This document shows, in pieces, positions 36,857 to 45,046 of a DNA stretch of 64,000 nucleotides. The stretch spans positions 1 through 64,000 of the forward strand of contig NZ_BDBE01000053.1 in the NCBI RefSeq assembly GCF_001612825.1. The letters are read 5' to 3'. This stretch comes from Nocardia caishijiensis NBRC 108228. Its GTDB lineage: Bacteria; Actinomycetota; Actinomycetes; Mycobacteriales; Mycobacteriaceae. Made by a program: the position numbers and the translations under genes. A model generated the notes under the pieces. That model did not search any database, was not told the DNA's origin, and saw only the letters and a list, made by a program, of their open reading frames with translations. Position 1 is the first letter of the stretch. Each line of letters starts with the position of its first letter.

Positions 36857-37630
36857 ATGTATCGCGTATTCGAAGCACTCGACGAGCTCGTCGCGATCGT
36901 CGAGGAGGCACGCGGCATCCCGCCGACCCGCAGCTGCATCGTGCCGAGGGGCGATGTCCTCGAACTCCTCGACGACGTGCGCGACGCCCTGCCCGGCGAA
37001 CTCGACGACGCCCAGGACGTGCTCGATCACCGCGACAAGATCGTCGGTGACGCGCGGGCGGGCGCCGAGACCACCATCACCTCGGCCAACGAGCAGGCCC
37101 GCACCACCGTCGAGGACGCCCGCGCCGAGGCCGATCGCATCCTGGCCGACGCCAAGGCCCACGCCGACCGCATGGTCGCCGAGGCCACCGCGCACGCCGA
37201 CCGTCTCGTCGCCGCCGCCCAGGCCGAGGCCGACCAGGTCGTCGCCGACGGCAATGCCGAGTACGACGAGCTCACCGGCCGCGCCCAGATCGACGCCGAC
37301 CGCGCCATCGAGGCGGGCAAGGCCTCCTACGAACGCTCGGTCGCCGACGGTGAGGCCGAACAGGCCCGGCTGGTGTCGCAGACCGAGGTGGTGCGGGCCG
37401 CGCACGCCGAGTCCGCGCGCCTGATCGACGAGGCGCAGGCCGAGTCCGACCGGATCCGCGCCGAATGCGACGAATACGTCGATCAGCGGATGGCCGAATT
37501 CGACGGCAAACTCGCCGCACTCGAGGAGACGCTCACCACCACCCGGCGCACGGTCACCCGGGGCCGCAGGCACATGCGCGGCGCCTCGTCGCCCGAGTAT
37601 CCCGAATACGCCGCCGAGCACCGTCGGTGA
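36857..37630 (+). CDS. sepIVA: DivIVA-domain septation protein SepIVA
   Basis: A coiled-coil cytoplasmic protein of the mycobacterial SepIVA (Rv2927c) type, associated with septation and polar growth. The 257-residue protein begins MYRVFEALDELVAIVEEARG, is followed by a GDVLELLDDVRDALPGELDDAQDVLD segment (quoted in part as VLELLDDVRDALPGELDD), and then by a long alanine/glutamate-rich coiled coil to about residue 230. GGAGG lies 9 bases before ATG 36857, so it is preferred over GTG 36851. It heads a cluster with DUF177, rpmF, rnc and mutM, as in M. tuberculosis. Confidence 0.92.
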   Translation: MYRVFEALDELVAIVEEARGIPPTRSCIVPRGDVLELLDDVRDALPGELDDAQDVLDHRDKIVGDARAGAETTITSANEQARTTVEDARAEADRILADAKAHADRMVAEATAHADRLVAAAQAEADQVVADGNAEYDELTGRAQIDADRAIEAGKASYERSVADGEAEQARLVSQTEVVRAAHAESARLIDEAQAESDRIRAECDEYVDQRMAEFDGKLAALEETLTTTRRTVTRGRRHMRGASSPEYPEYAAEHRR

Positions 37631-37706
37631 CGTTTTGAGTTCGGGCGGGGTCCTGCCGTACTGTTGAGTGGTTGCCCACGATCCCCTCAGCAGAAGTGAG
37701 TCTGTG

Positions 37707-38393
37707 ATGTCCGCCCGTTCCGGTTCGCCTTCGCGTCCGCACAAGACCAGCAACGGTCCTGTGTCCGACGCGGGTTTCGTGCTGGATGTCCGCAATCTCG
37801 GCCGTCGGCCGGGAACCATGCGGGAGGTGCGGCGCACGGCCACCGAGCACGAGCGGATGGGTCTCGACCTGATCGCCATCCCGGCCGACGCCGAGGTGGA
37901 ACTCGACCTGCAGCTGCAGGCCGTCTCGGAGGGTGTGCTGGTCACCGGCACGGTGTCCGGGCCGACGGTGGGGGAGTGCTCGCGCTGCCTCGAACCGTTC
38001 GAGGACCGGGTGGAGGTTCGTCTGACGGAACTGTTCGCGTATCCGGACAGCACCACCGAGCAGACGACCGAGGACGACGAGGTCTACCGCATGGAAGACG
38101 ACCTCATCGACCTCGAGCCGGTGATCCTCGACGCCATCGGGCTGGAGCTTCCGCTGCAGCCGCTGTGCACGCCGGACTGTGCGGGCCTGTGCCCCGAATG
38201 CGGTGTGCGGATGGCGATTGCCGGTCCCGATCATGGGCATGAGATACTGGATCCCCGCTGGGCCAAGTTGGCGTCGTTCGCCACCGAGGAGCCCGGCACC
38301 GGCGATCCCGCCGAGGGTTCCACCCACCAAGACCGATCCGCTCCCGGGGCAGACGACGCCCGTGTGGTCAGCGAAAACCAAGAGGAGAAGTAG
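37707..38393 (+). CDS. DUF177 (YceD-like) protein
   Basis: A YceD-type protein, conserved upstream of rpmF. In E. coli and plants relatives bind 23S rRNA and act in its maturation. The 228-residue protein carries cysteine pairs CSRCLEPF and [13 protein letters not shown] that should form a zinc ribbon, and a disordered acidic C-terminus. The ATG at 37707 is preferred to GTG 37668. It ends 2 bp before the rpmF start codon and so is co-translated with rpmF. Confidence 0.92.
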   Translation: MSARSGSPSRPHKTSNGPVSDAGFVLDVRNLGRRPGTMREVRRTATEHERMGLDLIAIPADAEVELDLQLQAVSEGVLVTGTVSGPTVGECSRCLEPFEDRVEVRLTELFAYPDSTTEQTTEDDEVYRMEDDLIDLEPVILDAIGLELPLQPLCTPDCAGLCPECGVRMAIAGPDHGHEILDPRWAKLASFATEEPGTGDPAEGSTHQDRSAPGADDARVVSENQEEK

Positions 38394-38395
38394 CC

Positions 38396-38578
38396 GTGGC
38401 TGTTCCCAAGCGCCGGATGTCCCGTTCCAACACCCGGTCGCGGCGCAGCCAGTGGAAGGCCGCCGCGCCGACCCTGGTCACCTGCCCGAACCGTGCCTGC
38501 GGTGAGAAGACCCTCCCGCACATCGCGTGCCCGTCCTGCGGTACCTACAAGGGCCGCCAGGTCACCGCTGCTGTCTGA
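38396..38578 (+). CDS. rpmF: 50S ribosomal protein L32 (zinc-finger form)
   Basis: A 60-residue ribosomal protein starting [20 protein letters not shown], with four cysteines (CPNRAC and CPSC) for zinc. The start is GTG 38396, preceded by AGGAGAAG. It sits between DUF177 and rnc, the standard bacterial order. Confidence 0.97.
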   Translation: MAVPKRRMSRSNTRSRRSQWKAAAPTLVTCPNRACGEKTLPHIACPSCGTYKGRQVTAAV

Positions 38579-38600
38579 TCGTCCGATCACACGTAGCGAC

Positions 38601-39320
38601 GTGACCGACCACGCCAGTCTCCTCGCCGCCCTCGGTGTCGACGTACGACCGGAGCTGCTGCGCCTCGCGCTGACGCACCGGTCGTACGCGTACGAGAACG
38701 GTGGACTACCGACCAACGAGCGCCTGGAATTCCTCGGCGACTCGGTGCTCGGCCTGAGCATCACCGAACGCCTCTACACCGAGCACCCGGACAAGTCCGA
38801 GGGTGAGCTCGCGAAGCTGCGCGCCAGTGTGGTGAACATGCACGCGCTCGCCGAAGTGGCGCGTGGCCTCGGCGACGGTGGACTCGGTCAATACCTGCTG
38901 CTCGGCAAGGGCGAAGAGCTCACCGGCGGCCGGGACAAGCCGAGCATCCTCGCCGACGGTATGGAGTCGCTGCTCGGTGCGGTGCACCTCGAGCACGGCA
39001 TCGACGTCGCGCGCGGCGTGGTGCTTCGCCTGTTCGCCGATCTCCTCGAGCGCGGTCCCCGCATGGGCGCGGGCCTCGACTGGAAGACCAGCCTGCAGGA
39101 ACTCACCGCCGAACGCGGTCTCGGCGTACCCGCCTACGAGATCACCTCGACCGGCCCGGACCACAACAAGGAGTTCACCGCGACGACGGTGATCGCCGGG
39201 AATCCGTACGGTTCGGGCGTCGGGCGGTCCAAGAAGGAAGCCGAGCAGAAGGCCGCCGGTGCCGCCTACAAGGCGCTCACCGAACAGGCCGCCGCCTCGG
39301 ACGAAGCCGCCCAAGCCTGA
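38601..39320 (+). CDS. rnc: Ribonuclease III
   Basis: A double-stranded-RNA endonuclease for rRNA maturation and regulatory RNA decay. The 239-residue protein has the signature [14 protein letters not shown], the second catalytic stretch [14 protein letters not shown], and a C-terminal dsRNA-binding domain ([15 protein letters not shown] through [17 protein letters not shown]). The GTG at 38601 gives a typical N-terminus; a ribosome site is not obvious. mutM begins 1 bp after the stop. Confidence 0.96.
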   Translation: MTDHASLLAALGVDVRPELLRLALTHRSYAYENGGLPTNERLEFLGDSVLGLSITERLYTEHPDKSEGELAKLRASVVNMHALAEVARGLGDGGLGQYLLLGKGEELTGGRDKPSILADGMESLLGAVHLEHGIDVARGVVLRLFADLLERGPRMGAGLDWKTSLQELTAERGLGVPAYEITSTGPDHNKEFTATTVIAGNPYGSGVGRSKKEAEQKAAGAAYKALTEQAAASDEAAQA

Positions 39321-39321
39321 C

Positions 39322-40215
39322 GTGCCCGAACTTCCCGAAGTCGAGGTGGTGCGGCGCGGTCTGGCCGAGCACGCCGTCGGCCGGGTGCTCGAGGGCGTGA
39401 CCGTCACCCATCCGCGTGCGGTGCGCAGGCATGTGGCGGGTCCGGCCGATCTGTCGGCGCAGCTCACCGGGCTGCGCATCGAGGCTGCGCATCGGCGCGG
39501 CAAATATCTCTGGCTCACCTTCGACGCGACCCCGCTCGGTACCGGCGCCTCCGCAACCGGACTGGATCTGGCCCTGGTCGTGCATTTGGGGATGAGCGGT
39601 CAGATGTTGGTTCAGCCCGCCGCGGCGCCCGTCGAGAAACATGCCCATATCCGGGCGGTTCTCGATGACGGCGCCGAATTGCGGTTCGTCGATCAGCGCA
39701 CCTTCGGCGGCTGGTCGCTGGCCGGACTCGTGGAGGTCGACGGCAGCGTCGTCCCCGACACCGTCGCCCACATCGCCCGCGACCCGCTCGACCCGCGTTT
39801 CGATCGCGAAGCCGTCGTCGCCGCGATCCGCGCCAAGAACACCGAGATCAAACGGGTGCTGCTGGATCAGACCGTGGTGTCGGGCATCGGCAACATCTAC
39901 GCCGACGAGGCCCTGTGGCGGGCCGGACTGCACGGCACCCGCATCGCCGCCACCCTCACCCGGCCCGCGCTGCGCACCCTGCTCGACGCCGTCACCGCCG
40001 TGATGACCGAGGCGCTGGCCGTCGGCGGCACCTCCTTCGACGCGCTGTATGTGAACGTGAACGGTGAATCCGGGTACTTCTCCCGATCGCTGGCCGCCTA
40101 CGGGCGCGAGAACGAACCGTGCGACCGGTGCGGTGCCCTGCTGATCCGTGAGCAGTTCATGAATCGGTCCTCGTTTTCCTGTCCGACGTGTCAGCGGAAG
40201 CCGCGTCGACGCTGA
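39322..40215 (+). CDS. mutM: Formamidopyrimidine-DNA glycosylase
   Basis: Excises 8-oxoguanine and ring-opened purines, with AP lyase activity. The 297-residue protein must start at GTG 39322 to expose the catalytic N-terminal proline: (M)[13 protein letters not shown]. It also shows [10 protein letters not shown], the helix-two-turn-helix [18 protein letters not shown], and the C-terminal zinc finger CDRCG...CPTCQRK. It is coupled to rnc. Confidence 0.97.
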   Translation: MPELPEVEVVRRGLAEHAVGRVLEGVTVTHPRAVRRHVAGPADLSAQLTGLRIEAAHRRGKYLWLTFDATPLGTGASATGLDLALVVHLGMSGQMLVQPAAAPVEKHAHIRAVLDDGAELRFVDQRTFGGWSLAGLVEVDGSVVPDTVAHIARDPLDPRFDREAVVAAIRAKNTEIKRVLLDQTVVSGIGNIYADEALWRAGLHGTRIAATLTRPALRTLLDAVTAVMTEALAVGGTSFDALYVNVNGESGYFSRSLAAYGRENEPCDRCGALLIREQFMNRSSFSCPTCQRKPRRR

Positions 40216-40275
40216 TCGCGGCGCGATACCGTTGCCCTGACAGATCTGCCGCAGGTGGGGTCCCAGGAGGACGGT

Positions 40276-40857
40276 ATGCGCAAGCTGACGTATTTCGTGG
40301 CATCGACGATCGACGGCTTCATCGCCGCCGAGGACGGGTCGGTGAATTTCTTCCCGGTTGGCGGTGATCATCTGCCCTCGATCATCTCCCAGTACCCGGA
40401 GACGCTGCCGACCAAGGTGCGTGAGGCGCGCGGGGTCGCGCCGGGCAACATCTACTTCGACACCGTCGTGATGGGGCGCAAGACCCACGACTTCGGGGTG
40501 CGCACCGGCACGGCGAGTCCGTACGAACATCTGCGCCAGCTCGTGGTGTCGACGACCATGCCCGAACCGCCCGCTCCCGGTGTCGAGGTGATCTCGGGCG
40601 ATCCGATCGCCGCGGTGCGCGATCTCAAGAAACAAGCGGGCCTCGGCATCTGGCTCTGCGGAGGGGGCGAACTCGCGCAGACTCTGCTGCCCGAGATCGA
40701 CCAGGTGTTCCTCAAGGTGTGCCCGGTGCTGCTCGGCACCGGCAGGCCGCTGTTCGGTGGCGGCATGAAACTGCCCGAACCCGAACGGTTCCGGGTGATC
40801 ACCAGCCGGGTGTACGCCGACGGTGTCGCCTTCCTCAAGTACGGCCGGATCAGGTAG
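40276..40857 (+). CDS. RibD C-terminal / dihydrofolate-reductase-like protein
   Basis: A reductase-fold protein of the RibD_C family, common in actinobacteria and probably NADPH dependent; the substrate is unknown. The 193-residue protein begins MRKLTYFVASTIDGFIA, has GRKTHDFG, and the GGGELAQTLLPEIDQVFLKVCPVLLGTGRPLF stretch (in part GGGELAQTLLPEID) typical of the family. AGGAGG lies 5 bases before ATG 40276. It is followed after 2 bp by the PHP gene, so the two are co-translated. Confidence 0.88.
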   Translation: MRKLTYFVASTIDGFIAAEDGSVNFFPVGGDHLPSIISQYPETLPTKVREARGVAPGNIYFDTVVMGRKTHDFGVRTGTASPYEHLRQLVVSTTMPEPPAPGVEVISGDPIAAVRDLKKQAGLGIWLCGGGELAQTLLPEIDQVFLKVCPVLLGTGRPLFGGGMKLPEPERFRVITSRVYADGVAFLKYGRIR

Positions 40858-40859
40858 CC

Positions 40860-41888
40860 GTGACGGGTCTCGATCCGGTCGCCGCCCTGCGCGAGGTCGC
40901 CTTCTGGCTCGAACGATCGCGCGCCCAGACCCACCGGGTGAAGGCCTACCGTCGGGCCGCCGACGTGGTCGAGGGGCTGACCGAAACCGAAAGGTCCTCG
41001 CGCGCGGCCGAACACAGCTGGCAGGACCTGCCGGGGATCGGACCCAAGACGGCGACGGTCATCGAACAGGCGTGTGCCGGTGAGATTCCCACCTATCTGG
41101 CCGACCTGCGCGCCGCCGCCGCACCCATCGGTCCGGCGGGCGAACCCCTCCGCGCCGTGCTGCGCGGGGATCTGCACACCCACTCCGACTGGTCCGACGG
41201 CGGCAGTCCGATCGGCGAGATGATGCGCATGGCAGCGGCACTCGGCCACGAGTACTGCGCGCTCACCGATCACTCACCGCGACTGAAGGTCGCCAACGGG
41301 TTGTCGGCCGAACGGCTGCTGCGCCAACTCGACGTGATCGCGGAACTCAACGACGAACTCGCCCCGTTCCGCATCCTCACCGGCATCGAGGTGGACATCC
41401 TCGACGACGGCACCCTCGACCAGCGCGCCGACCTACTCGAACGGCTCGACATCGTGGTCGCCAGCGTGCACTCGCACCTGCGCGACGACAGCGCCACCAT
41501 GACCGAACGCATGGTCTACGCCGTCGCCGACCCGAATGTCGACGTGCTCGGCCACTGCACCGGCCGACTCGTGGAAGGCGGGCGCGGCACCCGCCCCGAA
41601 TCCAGTTTCGACGCCGAACTCGTCTTCGAGGCCTGCCGCAGGTACGGCACCGCCGTGGAGATCAACAGCCGCCCCGAACGCCGCGACCCGCCCGGGCGCC
41701 TGATCGACCTCGCGCGCGACGTCGGCTGCCACTTCAGCATCGATACCGACGCGCACGCACCCGGCCAATTGTCCTGGCAGGGTTACGGATGCGAACGGGC
41801 CGTCGCGCACGGGGTGACAGCCGATCGGGTCGTGAACGCGTGGCCGCTGGCGGACCTGCTCGCCTGGACGGCGGAATCCGGTGGGTGA
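40860..41888 (+). CDS. PHP domain protein with helix-hairpin-helix N-terminus
   Basis: A predicted metal-dependent phosphoesterase. The first 90 or so residues resemble the DNA polymerase X/beta 8-kDa and helix-hairpin-helix region (RVKAYRRAADVVEGL, LPGIGPKTATVIEQA). The PHP domain follows, with the metal ligands in GDLHTHSDWSDGG, LTDHSP, ASVHSHL, LGHCTGR and DTDAHAPGQL. The polymerase palm and fingers are absent, so it looks like a PolX stripped to its ends. It is 342 residues from GTG 40860. Nuclease or phosphatase activity on DNA intermediates is inference. Confidence 0.85.
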   Translation: MTGLDPVAALREVAFWLERSRAQTHRVKAYRRAADVVEGLTETERSSRAAEHSWQDLPGIGPKTATVIEQACAGEIPTYLADLRAAAAPIGPAGEPLRAVLRGDLHTHSDWSDGGSPIGEMMRMAAALGHEYCALTDHSPRLKVANGLSAERLLRQLDVIAELNDELAPFRILTGIEVDILDDGTLDQRADLLERLDIVVASVHSHLRDDSATMTERMVYAVADPNVDVLGHCTGRLVEGGRGTRPESSFDAELVFEACRRYGTAVEINSRPERRDPPGRLIDLARDVGCHFSIDTDAHAPGQLSWQGYGCERAVAHGVTADRVVNAWPLADLLAWTAESGG

Positions 41889-41977
41889 AGGTTTGCCCAA
41901 CAGCTGATGGCATCGGCCGGTCGGCGGGTTCGGCTCTGGTACAACTCGAGTCGGACGAGTGGTGCCTGGGGGAACCG

Positions 41978-43510
41978 GTGAATTTTCCGATCGAGATCGT
42001 GTTGTCGCTGCTCGGCGTGGTGGTCGCGGTCGCGGCCTTCCTCCGGCAGTTCGTGTTCGTCGGTCGCAAACGCATCGGGTTCCGGGTGCAGATGGACACC
42101 CCGGTCACCGGCCAGATCCAATTTCCCGAGGTGAGTTCGCCCGACGACGCCGATGTCACCGGTGCCCTACGCAACCTGCAGACCTCGGCACCGGCCAGCG
42201 ATCGCTCCTGGGATCTGCGCAAACTGTCGCTGGCGCTGGTCCGCATCGAGAACATCGGGTCGTTGCCCATCGTCAAGGACGACTACACCCTCGATCACCC
42301 CAGAACGGGCCTGCGCCTGACGTTTCCCGGGCGGGAGGTGATCGCGATCGCGGTGACGGAGCTCGAGGGTGTCCACGCCGACAACCTCGGGCCCGACTCG
42401 GGCATCGCCCGCCGCAACGAGGGCGAAGGCGCCGACCTCAGAGGCATCGTCGACCTGCCGAAGGTGCCGCTCGACCGCGCCGATCACTACAAGATCCTCG
42501 CGGTCCTGAACAACAAGTACAACCTCGACAAGTTCGGGAAGACGACACTGTCGGGGCTGCGCGGCGGCAACGCCGAGCCGACCCGCAGCAGCTCCCGACC
42601 GTGGGCCCTGATCGGGCTCAGTGTGTTCCTGCTGATCGTCGTCCTGGTCCAGCTCGGTATCGCCCTGACGCGCACCGATCCACCACCGAGCTACTGCGCC
42701 GACGGCAACCTCACCCTCGTCGGCTCCACCGCCATGGAGAAGATGGTCCGCGAGGTCGCGAAGAACTACGAAACACACTGCGCCGGTGCCGACTTCACCT
42801 TCGACTTCGCCGGTACCAGCGACGGCCTGCGGGTCCTGGACAAGCCGGAGCCTGCGCCGAACACCGTCGCGATCGGCGAGGGCCCCAAACGCGACACCTT
42901 CCCCGACCTGTTCGAAACTCCGTTCGCGGTGGCGCCGTTCGCCGTCGTCACCCACCCGGACCTCGGCATCACCGACCTGTCGACCGCGCAGATCCAGCGT
43001 CTGTTCCGCGGCGAGATCGACAACTGGAAGACGCTCGGTGGCCCGGATCTGCCTGTCGTGGTGGTGGATCGCCAGCACGGGTCGGGCTCGCGGTTCGCGC
43101 TGGAGGCTCGGTTGCTGGGCTGGCAGCGCCCGCTCTATCACCCCGAATTCTGCGCGGGCAGAGCGCGACTGGTGCACTGCGAGGTCGGCTCGACCGCGGA
43201 GATGGCCGAGGTCGTCGCGGCGACGCCGGGTGCGGTGGGTTATCTCGAGGCGACGACCGTCGGCGCGGGGCCGCGGGCGGTGACCATCGACGGTCGGCCC
43301 GCGACCAAAACCCATGTGGCCGATCGGAGTTACCCGTTCTACTCGGTGGAGTTCGTCTTCCACGATCATCCGGGCGGCAACATGCCCGCCGGATCGCTGG
43401 CGGCGAAATTCGTCGACTATCTCGTCTATGGTGACGGGCGGCTCGTCGTGGCCGAATTCGGCGGCATCGCCTGCCTGGAATTGGCCAGGCGACCAGAATG
43501 TGAACCGTGA
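41978..43510 (+). CDS. Membrane-anchored phosphate-binding-like (PBP2) protein
   Basis: A 510-residue two-helix membrane protein with a C-terminal periplasmic-binding-protein domain like PstS. The first helix is IVLSLLGVVVAVAAFL near the N-terminus. A cytoplasmic part of about 200 residues follows, then a second helix (WALIGLSVFLLIVVLVQLGI) at about 215-235. The binding domain after it shows LTLVGSTAMEKMV, TSDGLRVL, the family IQRLFRGEIDNWKTLGG and RQHGSGSRFALEARLL. No transporter genes are adjacent, so signalling or surface binding is more likely than ABC import. GTG 41978 follows GGGGGA. Confidence 0.8.
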   Translation: MNFPIEIVLSLLGVVVAVAAFLRQFVFVGRKRIGFRVQMDTPVTGQIQFPEVSSPDDADVTGALRNLQTSAPASDRSWDLRKLSLALVRIENIGSLPIVKDDYTLDHPRTGLRLTFPGREVIAIAVTELEGVHADNLGPDSGIARRNEGEGADLRGIVDLPKVPLDRADHYKILAVLNNKYNLDKFGKTTLSGLRGGNAEPTRSSSRPWALIGLSVFLLIVVLVQLGIALTRTDPPPSYCADGNLTLVGSTAMEKMVREVAKNYETHCAGADFTFDFAGTSDGLRVLDKPEPAPNTVAIGEGPKRDTFPDLFETPFAVAPFAVVTHPDLGITDLSTAQIQRLFRGEIDNWKTLGGPDLPVVVVDRQHGSGSRFALEARLLGWQRPLYHPEFCAGRARLVHCEVGSTAEMAEVVAATPGAVGYLEATTVGAGPRAVTIDGRPATKTHVADRSYPFYSVEFVFHDHPGGNMPAGSLAAKFVDYLVYGDGRLVVAEFGGIACLELARRPECEP

Positions 43511-43650
43511 TCGAGGTGTGCTGAGCGGTCGCTCGGTGCCCCTCGCGCTGTGATGGTTCGCCGCGCGACTCGACCGTGACAATTCTCTGTACGCCGTAGA
43601 CCGGGCCTGACGGTGGAATCTGCTGTCGCGGCAGGGAATCGCGTACAACA

Positions 43651-43671
43651 AAACCAGCAACATGCTGGTTT
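43651..43671. promoter_or_regulatory. Perfect 21-bp palindrome upstream of the GT4 gene
   Basis: AAACCAGCA-ACA-TGCTGGTTT has 9-bp perfect arms in an AT-rich pocket, 190 bp upstream of the glycosyltransferase start. The size fits a TetR or LacI type operator. The remaining 351-bp gap (43511-43861) holds nothing else I can name. Confidence 0.45.
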
Positions 43672-43861
43672 ACTTTCCGGTAGCGGGGTACGTTCCTTGA
43701 CGGCCCCTCTGATCAGGCGGGCACCCCAGCGGTGCGCTCCGCGCCTGGCCAGGCCAACCATGCCCCATGGACGGCGGTGAAGCTCTCGGTCTCCACCCCG
43801 CCGAGGCGGCCATCTCTTGTTCGCGCAAGTGTTGCGAGGTTGTGTCCCTGGAAGGAAGGTC

Positions 43862-45046
43862 ATGAGTACAGATATGTCGGCAATGTCGCCGACCGGGTTC
43901 TCCAGTTCTGATCTCTATTCGATCGAGCACAATGGTGGCCCACTGCGAATTGCGATGGTCGTGCCACCGTATTTCGATGTTCCACCCAAGGCGTACGGCG
44001 GGGTGGAAGCCGTCGTCGCCGAATTGGTCGATTCGCTGTGTGAGCGTGGCCATCACGTCACCCTGTTCGGTGCGGGCGAGCCGGGTACCAAGGCGAATTT
44101 CGTCCCGCTGTGGGACCGGATCGTGCCCGAGCGGCTCGGCGACCCGTTCCCCGAGGTGGTCCACGCCCTGCGCGTGCGCCGCGCCATCGAACGACTGGCC
44201 GACACCGAAGGCATCGACCTGGTGCACGACCACACGTTCGCCGGACCGCTCAACGCCCCCGCCTACGCCAATCTCGGCCTGCCGACCGTGGTGACCGTCC
44301 ACGGACCCGTCCAGGACGACTGCTACCGCTACTACCGCGAACTCGGCGAGGAGTGCTCGCTGATCGCCATCAGCGACCGGCAGCGCGAACTGGCGCCGGA
44401 TCTGGGCTGGGCCGGTCGCGTGCACAACGCGCTGCGCCCGGATCAGTGGCCCTTCCAGCCGGAGAAGGACAACTACGCGCTGTTCCTCGGCCGCTTCTCC
44501 ATGGACAAGGGCCCGCACCTGGCCCTCGACGCCGCCCACGAGGCCGGTATCCCGCTCATCCTGGCGGGCAAGTGCTCAGAAGCGCCGGAGAAGGCCTACT
44601 TCGAGGAATACGTGCGTCCTCGGCTCACCCCTGACGATCATGTATTCGGCCTCGCCGACGCGACCGCCAAGCGTAAACTCTTGGCCGGAGCTCGGTGTCT
44701 GCTGTTCCCCATTCGCTGGGAGGAGCCGTTCGGCATGGTGATGATCGAGGCAATGGTCTGTGGCACACCGGTGGTCGCCCTGCGCGGCGGCGCGGTGGGT
44801 GAGGTGCTGGTCGACGGTGTCACCGCGCGTATCTGCGAGGACCCCGCCGAACTGCCCGCCGCCATCCACGAGGTCGCCACCTACGACCCGGCCGCCTGCC
44901 GGGCGCACGTGGAGGCGAACTTCGGTGCCGACACGCTCGGGCGCGGCTACGAGCAGGTGTACCGGGAAATTCTGGCGCGCACCACGATCGGGTACGGCAG
45001 CGCCTTCGCCATGCCGCCCGTCGCGGCGGCCACCGGGCGCGCATGA
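43862..45046 (+). CDS. Glycosyltransferase family 4 protein
   Basis: A GT-B fold retaining glycosyltransferase; donor and acceptor are unknown. The 394-residue protein has the N-terminal loop PKAYGGVEAVVAELVDSL, the central VHNALRPDQWPF, the donor-site LFLGRFSMDKGPHLAL and the EX7E-like region PFGMVMIEAMVCGTPVVAL. GGAAGGAAGG precedes ATG 43862. Its stop overlaps the start of the amylo-1,6-glucosidase-like gene (ATGA), so the products probably act together on an alpha-glucan or a related storage or surface polymer. Confidence 0.9.
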   Translation: MSTDMSAMSPTGFSSSDLYSIEHNGGPLRIAMVVPPYFDVPPKAYGGVEAVVAELVDSLCERGHHVTLFGAGEPGTKANFVPLWDRIVPERLGDPFPEVVHALRVRRAIERLADTEGIDLVHDHTFAGPLNAPAYANLGLPTVVTVHGPVQDDCYRYYRELGEECSLIAISDRQRELAPDLGWAGRVHNALRPDQWPFQPEKDNYALFLGRFSMDKGPHLALDAAHEAGIPLILAGKCSEAPEKAYFEEYVRPRLTPDDHVFGLADATAKRKLLAGARCLLFPIRWEEPFGMVMIEAMVCGTPVVALRGGAVGEVLVDGVTARICEDPAELPAAIHEVATYDPAACRAHVEANFGADTLGRGYEQVYREILARTTIGYGSAFAMPPVAAATGRA

